Assembly (NCBI GenBank): GCA_037975125.1
Contig: CM075854.1
Coordinates: 63,676,571 to 63,740,570, forward strand
Direction of reading: 5' to 3'
Source: Latrodectus hesperus
Lineage: Eukaryota > Arthropoda > Arachnida > Araneae > Theridiidae
Length of the DNA: 64,000 nt
Position 1 is the first letter of the stretch, and each line of letters starts with the position of its first letter. Position numbers and translations under genes: made by a program. This document shows positions 1 through 12,930 of the stretch, one piece after another. The notes beneath the pieces are model-generated. The model was not told the DNA's origin, searched no databases, and worked only from the letters and a program-made list of their open reading frames with translations.

Positions 1-608
1 GTGTTTATGTGGGAAACTAAAATTCCATCTGTCCATTATTGTATCGTTTATTTATAAAAAAGTGAGTTCAAAGTACTATTTTTCGAAGTTTTAAGTTATA
101 TATAAAAATCACGTTACGTTTATTTTGCATGAGATTTGTATACGAACATAATTATTCCTCTGCATCAAAAACTTCAAAATTTATGTTAATTGATTAGTAC
201 TTTATCAAGCTTATAGCTCAGAATTAATCTTTTTATCGCGTACGAATTACATTCCTTGGGAAAGATTTTTTCTATTAACATATTTTTATGATATAAATGA
301 GTTCAATCTACCTACTTTTGCAACAAAATCTAATTACCAATTTTTTAATTGCAAATGGTTTAATATTTACTTATGGGTGAACAAAAACTTAATTTTGAAT
401 TTATTTGAATAACATATTCAATACTTTTCTCCTACTTTTATTTAAACAATGCATAATTATCTGTGTTATAACTTTTTTAAATTTCATGAACAACTTGTTC
501 ATTTTGTATAAAATGTAATCATGTTTGTAAATACCGTAAGCTCTTACGTACTGTTAGTTTTAATATTATTTCTGCTGTTCATTGTGGTAAATTTTTTTAA
601 TAATGGCG
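1..608. other. AT-rich noncoding DNA
   Basis: No frame of useful length, tRNA-like box or long inverted repeat is visible. Homopolymer A/T runs dominate. It ends at the putative target-site copy of the SINE that follows. Confidence 0.6.
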
Positions 609-614
609 GCACTG

Positions 615-889
615 GGTGACTAACCTTTCGCCAAAACACAAGGCCGAAAACTACTACTCATTTGTTGATACCGAGTGGGTACCCATGAACCTCGTCACGG
701 AGACGAGTAGCTTTACCCACGCCATTCTACCACAAACCCGTTTATAGGGTGGGCCACATTCGTACATCATCTCAGAACAAAAGACAGAAAAACATAGAGA
801 GAAAGTGACATCAATGCTCAAACCGGGATGCGAACCCGGGACCCACAGCTCAGGAGTCAATTAACGCTAACCACTCAGCCATCGGGTCA
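615..889 (-). repeat. tRNA-derived SINE, near full length
   Basis: On the minus strand a tRNA-like head carries an A box (tggctgagtgg, beginning at 881) and a B box (ggttcgcatcc, 836 down to 826). They are about 45 bases apart, as in tRNA genes and tRNA-derived SINEs. After the head come a 'gcattgatgt' segment, a pyrimidine-rich stretch and the block 'ccctataaacggg'. The same order of motifs occurs in the SINE at 58350-58628, which has almost the same length. The hexamer gcactg lies on both sides (609-614 and 890-895) and may be a worn target-site duplication. Pol III would transcribe such an element from the internal boxes. The open frame on the minus strand here is part of the SINE and not a gene. 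Confidence 0.8.
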
Positions 890-895
890 GCACTG

Positions 896-2364
896 CGGTC
901 AACTGATTGCAAGTAAATTTTTCTCGAGCATGAATATTAAAATTCTCTGATAAAATATCACCAATTTAAATGAAGAGAAAAAGTTTTACTCGTTCTCTTT
1001 TTTATAAATTTTTTTTATTTTATGTATAAAATATCTATTGTATATTTTTCTTTTGATAAAATATCGTAAATTGATGAAGAATTGCATATTTTAAGCACAA
1101 ATAACTGCGCATGAAATATATTTTACTACTGAGCTACACACTGATTTATTAGGGGACATCGTATGCAGATTATTAATTATTTTGATTGTGTAAATCCAGA
1201 CTAAGACCATTGTGTTGATGCATATCATATAATCTATTTTTATGCTTTGATGGTAAAGTTTGAATAGAAAAATATCGGTTCTAAATGTGATGAATCTTCG
1301 TCATATAATCTTAGTTCACCCAAATAAATCTGTTTCCTAATGCTTTCTAATGCTCCCAATCAAAGCTAAATTTTATAAAATGACGTCACGCAGTGCTTAA
1401 TATAACGTCAGTTCAAACTTAGAGCACCTAATAAAACTTGCAAACTACTATGAATGTTTATATTCTAAGCACACAAGCAATATGTTGAATTTCGTCTATA
1501 CACAATATCATTAAAAGCAATTTAAACTAAAATTATAATTAAGAATAAATGTTGAATTAATTTGCTCACAAATTATAAGAATATTAGGAACACTCATAGT
1601 CATTTATATCTATATTCTCGCTAATAGTTCAACACTCTTATTTTAAAGTTTTTTGTTGCGGCGGATTAATTTGAATACATATCTTGCACCATCATTTCCA
1701 TAATAATGCGACTTCATAAATTCATGAAGCAGCTTCAAATAAATACAAGAATATTTTATCAGATCTAATTCAAATCAGGTTCGTGGTGAATTATAACACC
1801 ATTTCTTCGTGTCTTCCCAGGTGATAATGTACGTGACAGTTGTACTAAGTTTCAATTCATTTTCTCATAAAAAATCTGAATATAAAAGTTCACGTAGTAT
1901 TTGTACTATAACGAATCATCATACTACTTTTGCGAGGTGACGGGTAGAATAATGATGTTGAGAAGAATAAGTAATTTTACCATGTCCCATTCTCCTAAAA
2001 ATATTTGAATGATTACCCATGTTATAATTTTTACTGTGAAATACTTGAAATAAATTTTTATTTTCCTCATTTGATACTTGAAAGGAAAAAATAAATTTTT
2101 CGCACGCGCGTTGTTAGAGAAAAAGTGCAATATTTAAGAGGTGGGATATTAGTTTGGATTAATAAAAGTAAAGTCTCTGTCTTTTCAAGTTGCAATATGG
2201 GATACATTACAACTAAGGCGCTTAATTTGTATCAGATTATATACAATTAATTTGGTCGGTTTATCACTCATTTGTCATTTAATACACGACGGTAAATGTG
2301 ATCGTTACCTACGATTTAAATTTAAATCACTTTAAATAATACTGCCCTTTATTCTATGAACAAT
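896..2364. other. AT-rich noncoding DNA
   Basis: No recognisable gene. A 68-codon minus frame at 1924-2130 has low-complexity, Lys/Ile/Phe-rich composition and no support. Confidence 0.55.
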
Positions 2365-2369
2365 AACAC

Positions 2370-2440
2370 CCGAAATGGGAATTGAACTCATGAATTGTTG
2401 AATCGGAAATTAGCATGATCATTTAAGTAACAGTTCCGTT
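2370..2440 (-). repeat. Possible degenerate SINE or tRNA head
   Basis: The minus strand shows a B-box-like gttcaattccc (2387 down to 2377), followed by 'atttcgggtgtt', which loosely resembles the segment after the B box in the better SINE copies. The expected A-box position near 2431 is badly worn. Suggestive only. Confidence 0.3.
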
Positions 2441-2445
2441 TTAAT

Positions 2446-4027
2446 TCCAACCAGTGTTCCGAATTGTTTTTCCTAGTGGAATACCTTACTGAAGAGTTTT
2501 GAATTTCAAATGAAAATGAAGCAAGTTGTTTTTGTATTTTTAACTTAACAATCCAATTACCACAGCAACAAATGAAAACATTGCTTTGGCTTTAAAAAAA
2601 AAGACAAAATTAATAATTATACTACTAAAATGAGAACATCTATGTGTTAATGTAGACAATAATCTAAAGAAGAGATTTAAAAAATAATACAAAATTCTTT
2701 GGATCTATTGAAACATTTTATTTTTAATCAATCATGCACTCAAAGATAGAGTTAATGAAGTCATTTATTCAAATATATTATTAAAGAAAAGAAAGGCTTG
2801 ATTATAGTTTAACAAATTTTAAAGCTCTGAAAAAAATCTGAAATTTAATTAAATTCTTGAAATAAATAGGATTATAAATTTATCTTCCACGTTACTGAGT
2901 TATTATATTAGAGAACTGGAGAAATCGATTGGAGTCTAATATTAAAATTCCCGATATTTAAAATAAATCACTGCTAGGAGAACTGCTAGAATATATTATA
3001 AATTATTTTAATTCTCGTGAAAACCTACAAAATTTACATATAGTTTAACTATTTCTCATCAAATGAAATTTTCGGTGAGGATGCAAAATGGCGGAAAAAA
3101 ATTGATCTAACTTTATTTTTCTACTCGGGATCCATGGCGACAGAATATTTGTAGATATATCATCGATTTTTAATCAGGATTACGGATATACTTATTTTCT
3201 TCAAGTTTATCTTTTTTTATGTCTGTTACAGCATTCTCAGTTTGAAGGACACTTGCATGTAGCTGAAAGAAAACATTAGACCCCAGTCTATTTTAGAAAT
3301 AAAATGAATGCGATATTCTTGTGTGTGCATTTTTACTTTCCCTTAAATATACTTGTTTTAAACAAAGATTGATTTTCTAACTGAACAGGTTTCTTATTCG
3401 ATTGGTTTCCTGGTGATAGCTTAAACTTTAGCGTAACTCTGTTACTGGGCAGTGTCCATCTGCTGGTGTGATAGGCCATTTCAGGTTCGTCGAACTTGTT
3501 ACTTGATTGTAGCTCAAAACTGCTTTGTGATTGGCTATGCTTATTGGCTAAGTCGACAAGACAGGTGTAAACATTTGTAATAAAACAAAAAATAAATTTA
3601 GGGACATTTTTTTCTGAACATATACTTGGCATATATGTTGCTACTTATGTGATATCATAACCTTATTTCTGCTGACTGCCGACACTCAATTTTCTGCGTA
3701 ACGAAGACACATTCTTTGAGAGAGAAGAGACCTTAATGTATCGTAAGCTTAGTTGTTAATGTCTAAAATTTGGTGATGAGAAATGAATATTAAATATTAC
3801 TGCAAGCTGAAAAACCTAAAGTCATTAACCAGTAGATTTCATTCGTGGATAATGATGTCTCTATAAATAACGCTATTTTTTATGCAGAGAAATAGCATCG
3901 TTTTGAAAATAAAAAGAAAGAAATGAAAATATCTTAGTTAAAAAGAAATGCGAAGTTTCATATAGTTGCAGTCAACTTAAGCAATTAAATTAAAAGCATG
4001 AGCTAATTATAACACGTACTACAATTA
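2446..4027. other. Noncoding DNA with a CCAAT-motif cluster
   Basis: A 99-codon minus frame at 3333-3632 has no recognisable domain. Around it the DNA is less AT-rich and holds three ATTGG motifs (inverted CCAAT) at 3401-3405, 3530-3534 and 3543-3547. The rest is plain AT-rich sequence. Confidence 0.45.
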
Positions 4028-4051
4028 AAGTGGAACTTAAAAGTTCCACTT
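4028..4051. repeat. Short perfect palindrome (11-bp arms)
   Basis: aagtggaactt is followed after two bases by its exact reverse complement aagttccactt. This could be a protein-binding site or chance; nothing nearby decides. Confidence 0.6.
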
Positions 4052-4258
4052 GTGCTCGTTTTCGTGTGTCACGTATTTTATTTTTAACAAAAAAATAAAC
4101 GAATAAGGGTTAAAAAGAGAATGAGCCGTAAATTTAACCTTTAAGTTGTTAAGCATTCTTATATACATTAGAAAAAAGTATGTGGTTATTTCTTTTTCAA
4201 AGACAGTAAGAGTTTTGATATAAAACTAACTATTCTAATTGCTGGTTTTTAACTAAAA

Positions 4259-4339
4259 TTTCCAGTAATTGAATAACAAAATGAAAAAAGTATATAATTA
4301 TTTTTTATGTATTACATTTTGTTATTTAATTACTGGAAA
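4259..4339. repeat. Long inverted repeat, 25-bp arms
   Basis: The left arm (4259-4283) and right arm (4315-4339) are reverse complements with a single mismatch, separated by 31 bases. Both outer ends read tttccagtaatt inward. The size and structure fit a small non-autonomous palindromic element or a foldback, but no clear target-site duplication is visible. Confidence 0.75.
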
Positions 4340-6597
4340 AAGAAAGAAAATAAATGAAAAAAGTTTTTTGGGAGTTAAATTACAGAACGTTTTCGCGCTT
4401 TATTTCTGTTGTCCGAAAGCATTGAACACTACCACAGTTGCCTTGTAAATTTAAATCACGTTCAATTAACGATGTTGACACTTCAACTGGCTACTTCCTT
4501 TCAACATCACGCCGCACAAGTTGAGGCGCATTGGATTCCATGAGAGTATTAACGAGTATATAGGTCTTTTCAGCACCTTGGTCTTTTACACTTTACTTTT
4601 GGATATATTAGGAACCCGCTTCTTACCGAAGATCAGAGTGAAGATTTTCTTCATCAAATTGCTTAAGTCCTCTTGATGATAGTAAACCAAAACTAATATC
4701 TATTGGATTCATAAATAACTTCGCTAACTATATCTTTTCTCTAATCACATCATAATTTTGAGTTACCATCAAGTGGCTTGATGGATGCTTGAGTTAATTG
4801 CCTCCTGTCTATATAAAACTATTATTTGGATATAGTACCTCTGGATCTTTTAATGTCTACAGTCCCTCAGCCTGAGTACTGTAGTGATCAAAGTATCGGA
4901 TTTGCTGTTTTTCAAGAAGGCAAGCAATTCCTCTTCTATGCTACCATTCCCCCTTATAATTATAAATCTATTCTATGGAAATGCATTATGCTCTTAATGG
5001 TAAACTCTTCTCTTGATTTTACAAGAGTTACACTGTGTTAACTATATTCTAGAAATTAGGAAAACTGCACCTGAGTAATAATGAAAATTGTAGAAAATGT
5101 GAATATCAAATCGATTTCGTATGTTTCTTACATGCGTTACCTATTTTTATTCATTGAAGCAATTCAGTTCAGCCAACCATTTCATAGTCTTGGAATCATG
5201 ATCAATTGACGAGACCATAAGATGAGTTAACGTTCTTTCTTTCATTCCATGAGCAGAAAGACATTGGACACAGCAAATGTTTTATGTTCCTAGGCCGTTT
5301 TAGCATGACAATCTTCGACAAGATGCGGTATTGAAAAAAACTACTTCCAAAGAAAAGAAAGGCTTTACCCATCTAAGCCAGCTTTCTTTCATTTGAAAGT
5401 TGAGATATAAAAATCTACTTTAAAAAAATGGCTTTACCCATTTGTAAGTAAAGCATACTTTTCTGAAAGCAACAATTTCTAGGCTCATTATGTCCTAGTG
5501 GAACTTACTACCTATTCTAATCCAGGCTTCTGTGATCCCAGAGTATGCTGAACAAAACGGAGATAGATGTTACATTTCAGCTTTCTTCATGCATGTCTGA
5601 CATTGTAGGTGCTTGAGTATTTTCTGGGTTTTTTTTCTCTTGTCACATGTAGATACGAAGCTGTTTCGATGAAAAATCCTTTCTGAAGGCATTACATGGC
5701 AGATGCACTGTCAGTCTTATAACAACTGTATTGTAAGCTTGTTCATTATGTGATGTCAAAGCAACAATTTCTGATATTGCCAGACCTTGAGACTTAACTC
5801 ATACCAAACTCAAATAAATAAGCTAATATCGATTTGTAACTTTCTGACAGTTTTAAACTCAAGAAAGTAAATTATTTTTCTAATAAAAAACCTATTTTCT
5901 CCCATACTCGAGGAGTTTAAAATTTACGTCTTCAAATGAAAACATAATGAGTCTCTAAAATAAGCACGAATGAAACATTTCTTTTACTTTTTTTGTTTGA
6001 TACAATAAGTTATTTTAATTGCAGCGAGGAAAAGGAGAATTTACGAGGTTTGTCGTAAATTTTTCAAATCACTACTCTAGGTATGGTTCTGTGAGTGCTG
6101 AGGTATTTATATATCAATACGAGGACGGGTAAATAACCTTGAAACTCATTTGCAGGTGCTTACAGCTTTCATCGAACTGCTTTTCACAAAAATAAGTACT
6201 TCAAATTTAATCTTTTATATCCTTAAAATTCATTTCTCAACTTATCGACTTAAAATAATCTTACAATTCTGAAATGTTTAGTTTTTCTTAGAAGTTTGAA
6301 AAAGCATGCTTTTTTTCACGACGACGGTTTAATGTAAAAATAGTATTCTCTCTTTCTTCGCAACATGCGTTCTAAAAAAATTCCATTATATGCAATGCAA
6401 AGAAAAGGTGATATAATAAAGTTAAAATGATATGATGAAGACAGATTGAACAATAAACATTTTTGTTGAAAATATAATATACAATTAATATTTAAAATTA
6501 TTTTTTCCGTATATTCGTTAAAAAATAGCTTATGTGATATATTGGTATGCATTTTGCATTTCCAGATAATGACATTAACTTTGAATTAAGAGCAAGT
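4340..6597. other. Noncoding DNA, partly less AT-rich (about 4380-5800)
   Basis: This stretch has more balanced base composition and fewer homopolymers than its surroundings. It includes a 71-codon plus frame at 4826-5041 that matches no family I know. It may be an old transposon remnant or low-copy intergenic DNA. From about 5800 the sequence returns to AT-rich desert. Confidence 0.4.
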
Positions 6598-6646
6598 ACC
6601 TTTTTTTCATTTAAGTTACCACTATGGTAATTTAAATAAAAAAGGT
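6598..6646. repeat. Imperfect hairpin with 22-24-base arms
   Basis: The left arm (6598-6621, beginning accttttttt) and right arm (6625-6646, ending aaaaaaggt) are nearly complementary around a 3-base loop, with a few mismatches or gaps. Part of the match comes from A/T runs, so its meaning is uncertain. Confidence 0.5.
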
Positions 6647-8074
6647 TTCGCGCTCGCATTCAATAAGCCTCGTGTTCGGTGCTTAACTCAGCTGTAGATC
6701 GTCGCTCTAAAATGTTCATACATACTAAATTGTGTAAGGTCTTATGTCTGTCTGATGGTATGATATGGAAATTTAGATGGAAACCAGATCGGGTGTCGAC
6801 GTCGTCATTTTTGATTGTGCTTCGAAATCGCTATGTTTGATTCCTTAAAATGATCTTAAGTGAATGCAAAAAAATTCTGGTCTGCATTCGAGTTTTTTAA
6901 CTTTTCATTGATTACTTTCATGTGAAATTTTCCCCATTTTAGAAAAGTTTCTGTTAAACAGTTTGAGCATTAGAAAATATTTTGCTGCTACTCTCTTTGG
7001 TAACATAAAATTAAGTAAGTTGTCACTCACATATTCGGTATGATTCTTTACGTAGCAGGTTCAATACTTGACAAAATCAAAAATCGTCGTGATAAAAAGA
7101 AATGTGTAGCTTTAAGTTCTGCACCATACACTGCCGTTATGCGAGTGTGGTATGAAAAAAGCAAGTTCAAGTGCTGACCTCATCACTTGATCGTGGTTGG
7201 ATTATTATGCAATAAATGACTATTATTGGCAAAAACTGTCAGCCTGAAGTGAAAACTCAGTGAACAAAATTCTTTTGAATATTTCTTTGATACTAATCGA
7301 CTTAAAATGTTTAATCTTACCCCACTTTTAAAATGGCAAATCATTTATACAGTCTATGTACAAATACCTATCGATTATAAACTAGACAAAATAACGACAT
7401 TAATATAATTCTTTCTTTCTACCCTGTCGGAAATATATTCTAAAAAGGAAATTAGTCATGTTGAATATTAAATTCGTAAAAAATGCTTTTAGCGAGAGTT
7501 TTTTCTTTTTCCCCTCTTTTTCTCGATGTGAAAAAAGATTAAAAATAATGTTACCAAGGGGATAGCTACTTTAATCTGCTACTCTTTGTCGATAAAATTC
7601 ACTCTTCATTCCCTTATAAAGAATGTTTAAATAAAAATAGAATAAAAATGCAATAAAATACTAGCGACAAAAAATTATCCTTAAATATTCATTTCTTTTG
7701 TCAGATCGAGAATATATGAAATATATTTTTGTTCACGAAACTCAGGAATATAATTATAATCCGTTGCATTGTTTCAATTGAAAAATAATGCATAGTAGTG
7801 AATAAAATATATTTATGATCACCCGAAATTAACAAATCGTTACATAGAAGTAGTGATAGAATTATTATGTCTATTGTTCTTTTACATTTCTGTTATATTA
7901 CTTGTAAATAGATTAAGCTATTTTTTATATTTTACAACTTTAATTTATACATTTACCTATATGAGGATGCCTTATATAACAAAGAAACCTTTATATTGAG
8001 ATAAAAATGTGTTATTTTTCTTTCTTGTTTTTATCAGTTCGAGTTTAACACCGCTATTTCAATCGTAAACACAT
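6647..8074. other. AT-rich noncoding DNA
   Basis: 6650-6840 is somewhat GC-richer and contains faint tRNA-like boxes on the minus strand, too worn to call. Nothing else is recognisable. Confidence 0.5.
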
Positions 8075-8780
8075 TACAGCGCCATAAACCCTTTGTCAGT
8101 TGCTTTTCCAAAAGTAAAAGAAGGAAGTTTCTACTTGTTACTGGAACAAGCTTTTGAACAACGATTGCTTTGGTGCAAAATAACTGAAATCACTATTTAC
8201 ATAACACAGTTAAAACGGTAAAAAAGAAAATGCTTATTTTGCGAAAGCAGTGGCGCGTTCCCATGAAAAGCAGTTACAAGCCAGAGTTCGCCGATCGTTG
8301 TAATCTTTTTTTTTTTTTTTTTCCATTGGATCAGAGCTTCCCAAAACGTTCGGAATGTTATGAGGTCTCCGTAAAAGAAGCTTGTAGGAACACATTTCCT
8401 TCTTTAAAGACTGTTATTTACAGGAAAAGGGGAACTTCGAAAATTCTATAGCTTTCAGCCTCCCAAAATCTCGTTACCAAAAGCAACTAAATCTTGTCCA
8501 TGATAATAGTGGCTCTAACCTCTGCAAGCGTTACTTTTTTTTAAGTGAGTTCCTTCTTCCCATTATATCCTTTTACAATTTCACGCTTTTTGTAAAAGCG
8601 TTTGTTGGGCAGACTTAACTAACTGTCTCTGAAAGAGGATGTGAATTTATCCTCCATTTTCTTAAATGTCGAAATTGTCACGGTCCACGCGCTGCACATG
8701 CTTTGGATTTCCGCCCCCGCAAATTGAATGTAAAGGAAATTCGGGGCTCACGTGTAGTTATTTACTTAACTGTAACTTGT
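8075..8780. other. Less AT-rich block of unknown nature
   Basis: Base composition is more balanced, with several CpGs and a CACGTG E-box-type hexamer near 8749. The plus open frame at 8230-8451 runs through a poly-T tract that encodes consecutive Phe and has no recognisable domain. The block could be a conserved regulatory element or an old repeat. Confidence 0.35.
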
Positions 8781-11700
8781 TCGTTTTAATAGAATAAGGA
8801 GTTACTATCGCTATTCTTTTCTTCACCTTTTTTTCTCTCATCGGTTTCGTTTTGAGCATTTTTATAGGCCACATAAAAATAATGTGGAACATAATTAGTT
8901 TATAGCCAAGTTATTCATTTCTAAATGCTGTGTTTAATTATAATTTTCGGTCATCGGGTTGTTTACCGTTTGAAGTTAATGCGACGCATTCATTTTGTTT
9001 GATAGAAAATTATTTGCTTCTCTTAATATGTTATTGTATTGTTTTACAATTAGTTTCTTCAGTAGCTATGCTGATTATTAAAGTATGTATAATGGCTTAT
9101 AGTTTTTTGTTTTGAATAAGAAAATAATATAATAATGGAGCTTGATGTAAATAGAAAAAAAAGAGCAATTTAGATTTAATTGAGTATACTTGTAAATATC
9201 GTCTTTGTTATACGTTTAAATTATAACTTTCATAGTAATTTGTTAATTGAACGTTATAAGTATGTGCTGATTGTAATGCAGTTGTGTTTCAACTGAATTA
9301 TATCCCGTGTTCAATTCATGCTATTTATATAGATATATATGTATTAAAAATATCACAACATGAAGTATCAAACTAGAATTTACAAACAGCATTTCAATGT
9401 TTTATTATTTTTTTATTAAAGAAAAAATTATTGCATTTTATTCCCTGAAATGTAAATTACAATTTTGACATTTAGACGGTTAACATACAATTTGATTTTG
9501 TTGATTTGTTTGTGACTCAATTGTCATTTTTTACCTCGTGAGTTAATTAGATCTACAATTTAAAGTGGATGCTGAACCATTAGAAACATACACACTCCCG
9601 CTGGGAGCTTATGATACAAATTGAGGTTAATTGTGGAATATTACCGCAAATTACATTAATGATTTTTAAATTCCTTTTGTGAAAAATATATCACAAATAA
9701 GGTTAACTAAAACCATTCTTTGACGTTTTTATTTTAATTTAGTAGCACACACACAACTGCATTTAAAGAGAGATTAATTTGCTCTTCCTCCTAGATTGTA
9801 TGGCAAAAGGAAGTAGTTTTATCTATTACTCTAGAATTATGTTTGTTAGTATTGTAATAAGATCTTTTCTTTCATTATAATATAAAATGAATTTCGCAAA
9901 TTGCATTGACAGCATGAGTATGAGACGTTGCAAGCACTTTTATTTGGCCATCCGGAGGTATTTAGGATAACATAGGTGAGGATAAATAAGAATCATGGCC
10001 ATCTAATCATTTGCCACTTCAAATTTATGAGCAGTTTAAAGAGGAAAGAAGAAAAAACTAAAAAAGGAAAGAAGACAACTCTAAATCGGGCAGTTCCTGA
10101 ATAAGTAGATAACACTTCCCACACCTTCCAAGATTTTACCCGCTCATTTTCTTTGAAATTTAATGCCGGTATAGACATATTAATGATTGGCACTCTTTGG
10201 CAAGTTTTAGCAGACGTACTCATAAGCTTTTCCAGGGGCGCTATTCTGACCAGCCTAAATGTTATGTCCCCAGTCTGGGTAGATGCTCGGCAAAGGGTGG
10301 GCTTCTATAATTTGAAGGCGTTTGCATAAAGAGGCATGATGATAGAAATTTCCTTTTTGTTTTCTTCCGAAAAGAGCCAACTTTTATTACCGTGCTTCTT
10401 TTTACGTTTTATTTGTTTTTTTTTTATCTGTTTGATTAAGGATGTAATTTAGCTCGTGTTGAAGATATATGACTCGTATTTATTTCTTGTTTTTATCTTT
10501 AGTTTCGAAGATGTACTTTATTTTTTTTTCAGTTGAAAGCTAATGCCCAATGATGCGGTTTGTAAATCGTGTATCAAATAATTCAACTCTTATGCGATCC
10601 ACTATCGCTTTAAATAGACGATAAACAATCTTATTCTGGCTGGCGCCGTCACTACCCATTGGAATCACTATCTTCCCACGATGGCTATTTTTTATTCCAA
10701 GAAAGGATTGAATTATCATTTTGTTTCTTTATAACGTGAAGAATATTTTGATAGTTTTATCATTTTATGGATTAATGATGACAAATAACATGCTTCTGGA
10801 ATTCTATAAGTGTTGTGATGCATAAGGGAAGATTATTTGTTTTTATTTTATTTCCGGAAAGTAAACCAAGATAATCGCGCGCAGATCTGATGAAGAGTCA
10901 AGTTCTCTACAGATGGTTATTTGAATTCGTGTGTCACAAAGATGTCTGAAAAAGTTTTCTATTCTGACGCCTATTGTACAGTGATTAATGGATGGTGCAT
11001 CATTATTCTTCATAGCGCAAATTTGAATATTTAATTTTCATTCTCAAAATGTTCGATCATACTTGCGTTTGATTTTTAAGAAGGAAAACAAAATAGTTTG
11101 GTAAATTGTAATGGGCAGCTAGCTGCACGAAGGTGTAAGACTTTTTTTGGAACCATACAAATTCAGGAGAATTTTTATAGTTAATTCTAGCATTATTCTT
11201 TCATTTGCTGCCAAGGTAGAAGTCTAAAAATTTAAATAGCTCCAATTTTGCAGACGTGATTTACATAGAAGTAATTCCATAGTTTGTTAGACGCAGAATC
11301 GAATTACAAACTTTATATTACTGAGAATGCAATTTAAAATACCAGGCCACTATAAAGCTAAGAATAACTTGCTGAAAAAACTTTAGTATTTATTTAACAA
11401 AAGGACATCGTATTTTTTTCGTTAGTATAAATTAAGTCATCAATTTATTCCATATAAAACAGTTTGTCTGCGTATATTAGCATGTAAATATTAATAGATA
11501 TATTTTATTTCTTAGATATATGCTTTAGATTTTCAATCATCAAAAACGTTTTTGTTTTTACGGAAATTATATTTAACAAAGTCTTAGTGCTGAAAATAAT
11601 ATAATGCGCGTAATGTACATAAATGAAACTGTACCAAGGCAGTAATTCAACTAATTACGGACATTTTATAATTTGCTTTATACGTTTTTGATCGATTATC

Positions 11701-12389
11701 GTCTGTAACTATTAATAATTATAAGGTTAAAATCATTTCACATTAATAATTATTTTTGTTTATTCTACCATATTTAAGGATTTTACTTTTTAAGATCGTA
11801 TATTTTTTTATTTTAGTCACTCAAATCGTATTAAGATGTTATATATCGTATTAAGATGTTAAATTATATACAATAACTAAAAGTTAATAAGTCATTTTAA
11901 AGGCAATATTAAATTACAAGTATACCTCATGGCTACAATACCTAGTTTTTATTTTCTCATAGAAATATTGTTAATTAATTTAAAATTAAATAAGAAAATA
12001 CTAACTTCATTTATTTAATTTTTATATTAATGAAATAAGATTTGTATTATGGGTGTGAAAGTTAACTTTCAGCTGGAGACGCTTTCTCAACATTAACGTA
12101 ACAAGAACATATAATTTATTTTTGCGTATAATGATCGAATTTATTTATTTGACCTAAATAAATTGATAAATTCACTCCTAAATTGCGTTAGTTGACCTAA
12201 ATAAAATGAATCAATGAATATAGATCTGGATCTTACCGTTTTTATCATAACATTTTCCTTTTGAAACAACTTTTATAAAGACGGTAGTTGGCTGAAAATA
12301 AATCCATCATTTTTATTATACAAACATGCTGTGTATATTTTCGATAAATGCAAACAAATTGTATGGTTAAGGTTTTTATCTTTCGGTAA
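8781..12389. other. AT-rich noncoding DNA with a small tandem repeat
   Basis: No gene is supported. Near 11825-11862 the 17-mer atcgtattaagatgtta occurs twice in close succession. A short GC-richer patch at 10230-10330 begins after a ttttccag acceptor-like sequence but gives no convincing exon. Confidence 0.5.
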
Positions 12390-12930
12390 ATGTCATGCAT
12401 TTATTTGCCCTTCCCACTTTCTGTTTTCAGATCCTTTCCTGTCATGTTTTGTAAGTATGTTACGAGAAAAATCGTAGCCAACAAAGTTTTTCCAGAGATT
12501 TCAAGTTCAAGTCATCCCCGCGTCCTTGACTGCACTTATAATCCATTCAGAGCAAAATACATTTTTAGCCCTCCCTCTTTTTTCCCGCGCTTCCCACCTA
12601 ATGGAATTAAGGATTAGGAGTAGTCGATTTGAAAGGTCTTTTATCGCCATGCAGTTTAGTTAGTGGAAAACTCGAGCGTTATGCTTCAATTTTGGGAGTT
12701 AATGAGATTTTCGAGTAGAAGCTGTATATTTAATGGAAGACCAGAGTTGTGTAAATTGTGGAAGGGGGCCAGACAAAAATTTTGCCCCTGTCAAGGTGAC
12801 CCGAGGGCCGCCAAGCGGTGAAGACTGGAGTAAGGCCAACTCTATGCAGATTCTATATTTAGTTCTACCTGATGGTTGTGTCTCGACATATATTTTCTTG
12901 TAATGGAAAAAAACAGAGGAAGACACAAAT
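12390..12930. other. Less AT-rich patch, possibly old transposon debris
   Basis: Frames of 75 codons occur on both strands (12390-12617 plus, 12699-12926 minus), neither with a known motif. The stretch at 12760-12830 is markedly GC-rich for this window and contains gggggccagac and gagggccgcc. It resembles the G/C-rich edges of some DNA transposons, but I cannot assign a family. Confidence 0.3.

Noticed and set aside
7040..7100. ggttcaatacttg as a possible pol III B box
   Set aside because: No A box at the expected distance and no similarity to the other SINEs.
8230..8451. 73-codon plus frame
   Set aside because: It runs through a poly-T tract giving a Phe run, and has no domain or splice context.
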